A DNA stretch of 64,000 nucleotides from an uncultured Sterolibacterium sp. (lineage in GTDB: Bacteria > Pseudomonadota > Gammaproteobacteria > Burkholderiales > Rhodocyclaceae). Positions within the stretch are counted from its first letter, which is position 1; every line of letters begins with the position of its first letter. Of this stretch, positions 63,704-64,000 are shown in pieces. Below the pieces are notes generated by a model, which ran no database searches, was not told where the DNA came from, and was given only the letters and a program-made list of their open reading frames with translations. The DNA lies in the NCBI GenBank assembly GCA_903832735.1, contig CAILCO010000093.1:1-64000 (forward strand), read 5' to 3'. Position numbers and translations under genes: made by a program.

Positions 63704-64000
63704 TCAAGCCACTCCCGTTGCGCGCCCGAGATAACCGACATAGCCATGACGCCCGCGCCTGAGCAGCCTGTCCAGCCTCCTGGCGGCCTCCTGCGGCGTG
63801 GCGAAGAGCTCGTCAAGAAACGCATTGCATGCCGCCCAGCGCCCTTCCGGCGTCAGCATCACGGCAATCGACCGGCCGCCGTGCACAGTCGCGACAAGAC
63901 ATCCCGCGTCGCGCTCGCGCCAGGAAGTCGTCACCAGCAGCATCGCCTCGTCGCGTGGCAAACAGAGCGCGACCAAAGCATCGATCGGCGAGTCGCAGAT
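63704..64000 (-). CDS. Partial hypothetical protein cut by window edge
   Basis: The frame is open to the right edge, so the N-terminus is missing. At least 98 residues are visible, ending in RLDRLLRRGRHGYVGYLGRATGVA. It is Arg-rich and without a recognisable domain. A TTG at 63976 could be a start but nothing supports it over a start beyond the window. Confidence 0.4.
   Translation of the reverse strand: MCDSPIDALVALCLPRDEAMLLVTTSWRERDAGCLVATVHGGRSIAVMLTPEGRWAACNAFLDELFATPQEAARRLDRLLRRGRHGYVGYLGRATGVA

Overview
The window reads as a chromosomal segment of a G+C-rich Gram-negative bacterium, most likely a betaproteobacterium, with a Rhodocyclales-type affiliation as the best guess. This rests on several things: the order LOG/DUF2782/BPSS1780/nadD/rsfS/rlmH/maf/rng beside polA, zapA followed by 6S RNA, the yqgE-ruvX-pyrR-pyrB-pyrC' cluster, and an LPS-type outer membrane (msbA, heptosyltransferase, TonB receptor). 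No species assignment can be proved from the sequence alone. Most of the window is ordinary core chromosome. The accessory pieces are a small defence island, a glycan locus and a Tad pilus operon.

Region by region. 55-7664: catabolic and metabolic genes, namely an FAA-hydrolase family enzyme, 2,4-dienoyl-CoA reductase (fadH), a methyltransferase, isocitrate lyase (aceA) with a small downstream ORF, a LysR regulator divergent from a DUF2917 gene, and a GFA-family enzyme. 7706-13976: a 6.2 kb integrase-less island inserted exactly at the 3' end of rng and bounded by 23-bp direct repeats. It carries a PLD-nuclease/DEAD-helicase/DUF3427 protein, a membrane-anchored Mrr-type nuclease, a wHTH-nucleotidyltransferase/HEPN toxin-antitoxin pair under a large nested palindrome, and a DUF6933-like gene. 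13953-22414: a housekeeping operon (rng, maf, rlmH, rsfS, nadD, two membrane/periplasmic proteins, a LOG protein) divergent from polA. 22439-34527: msbA followed by a surface-polysaccharide locus of glycosyltransferases (GT9, GT2, GT4, GT10) and methyltransferases, partly AT-rich and variable in character.

34665-43565: a cobalamin region with cobQ, a large secreted monohaem/beta-propeller protein, a BtuF-like binding protein and a btuB-btuC-btuD-like operon headed by a cobalamin riboswitch. 43753-45498: zapB-like gene, zapA, 6S RNA with its terminator, and a universal stress protein. 45508-56524: an 11-gene Tad/Flp pilus operon with two unusual architectures, a DUF192-TadE fusion and an FHA-CpaF fusion; no TadZ or prepilin peptidase lies in the window. 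56757-64000: tRNA-Gly(CCC), yqgE-ruvX-pyrR-pyrB and a catalytically degenerate dihydroorotase (pyrC'), a YgjP-like metalloprotease, a luciferase-like oxidoreductase, a DnaQ-like exonuclease, a lysozyme-inhibitor-like lipoprotein and a gene cut by the window edge.

The strongest candidate for something undescribed is the rng-targeted defence island. The left repeat still encodes the last seven residues of RNase G plus a TAA stop, while the working gene now ends in a TAG. This shows directly where and how the element entered. Genes in the island are all on the minus strand and are insulated from rng by a terminator that the island itself supplies.
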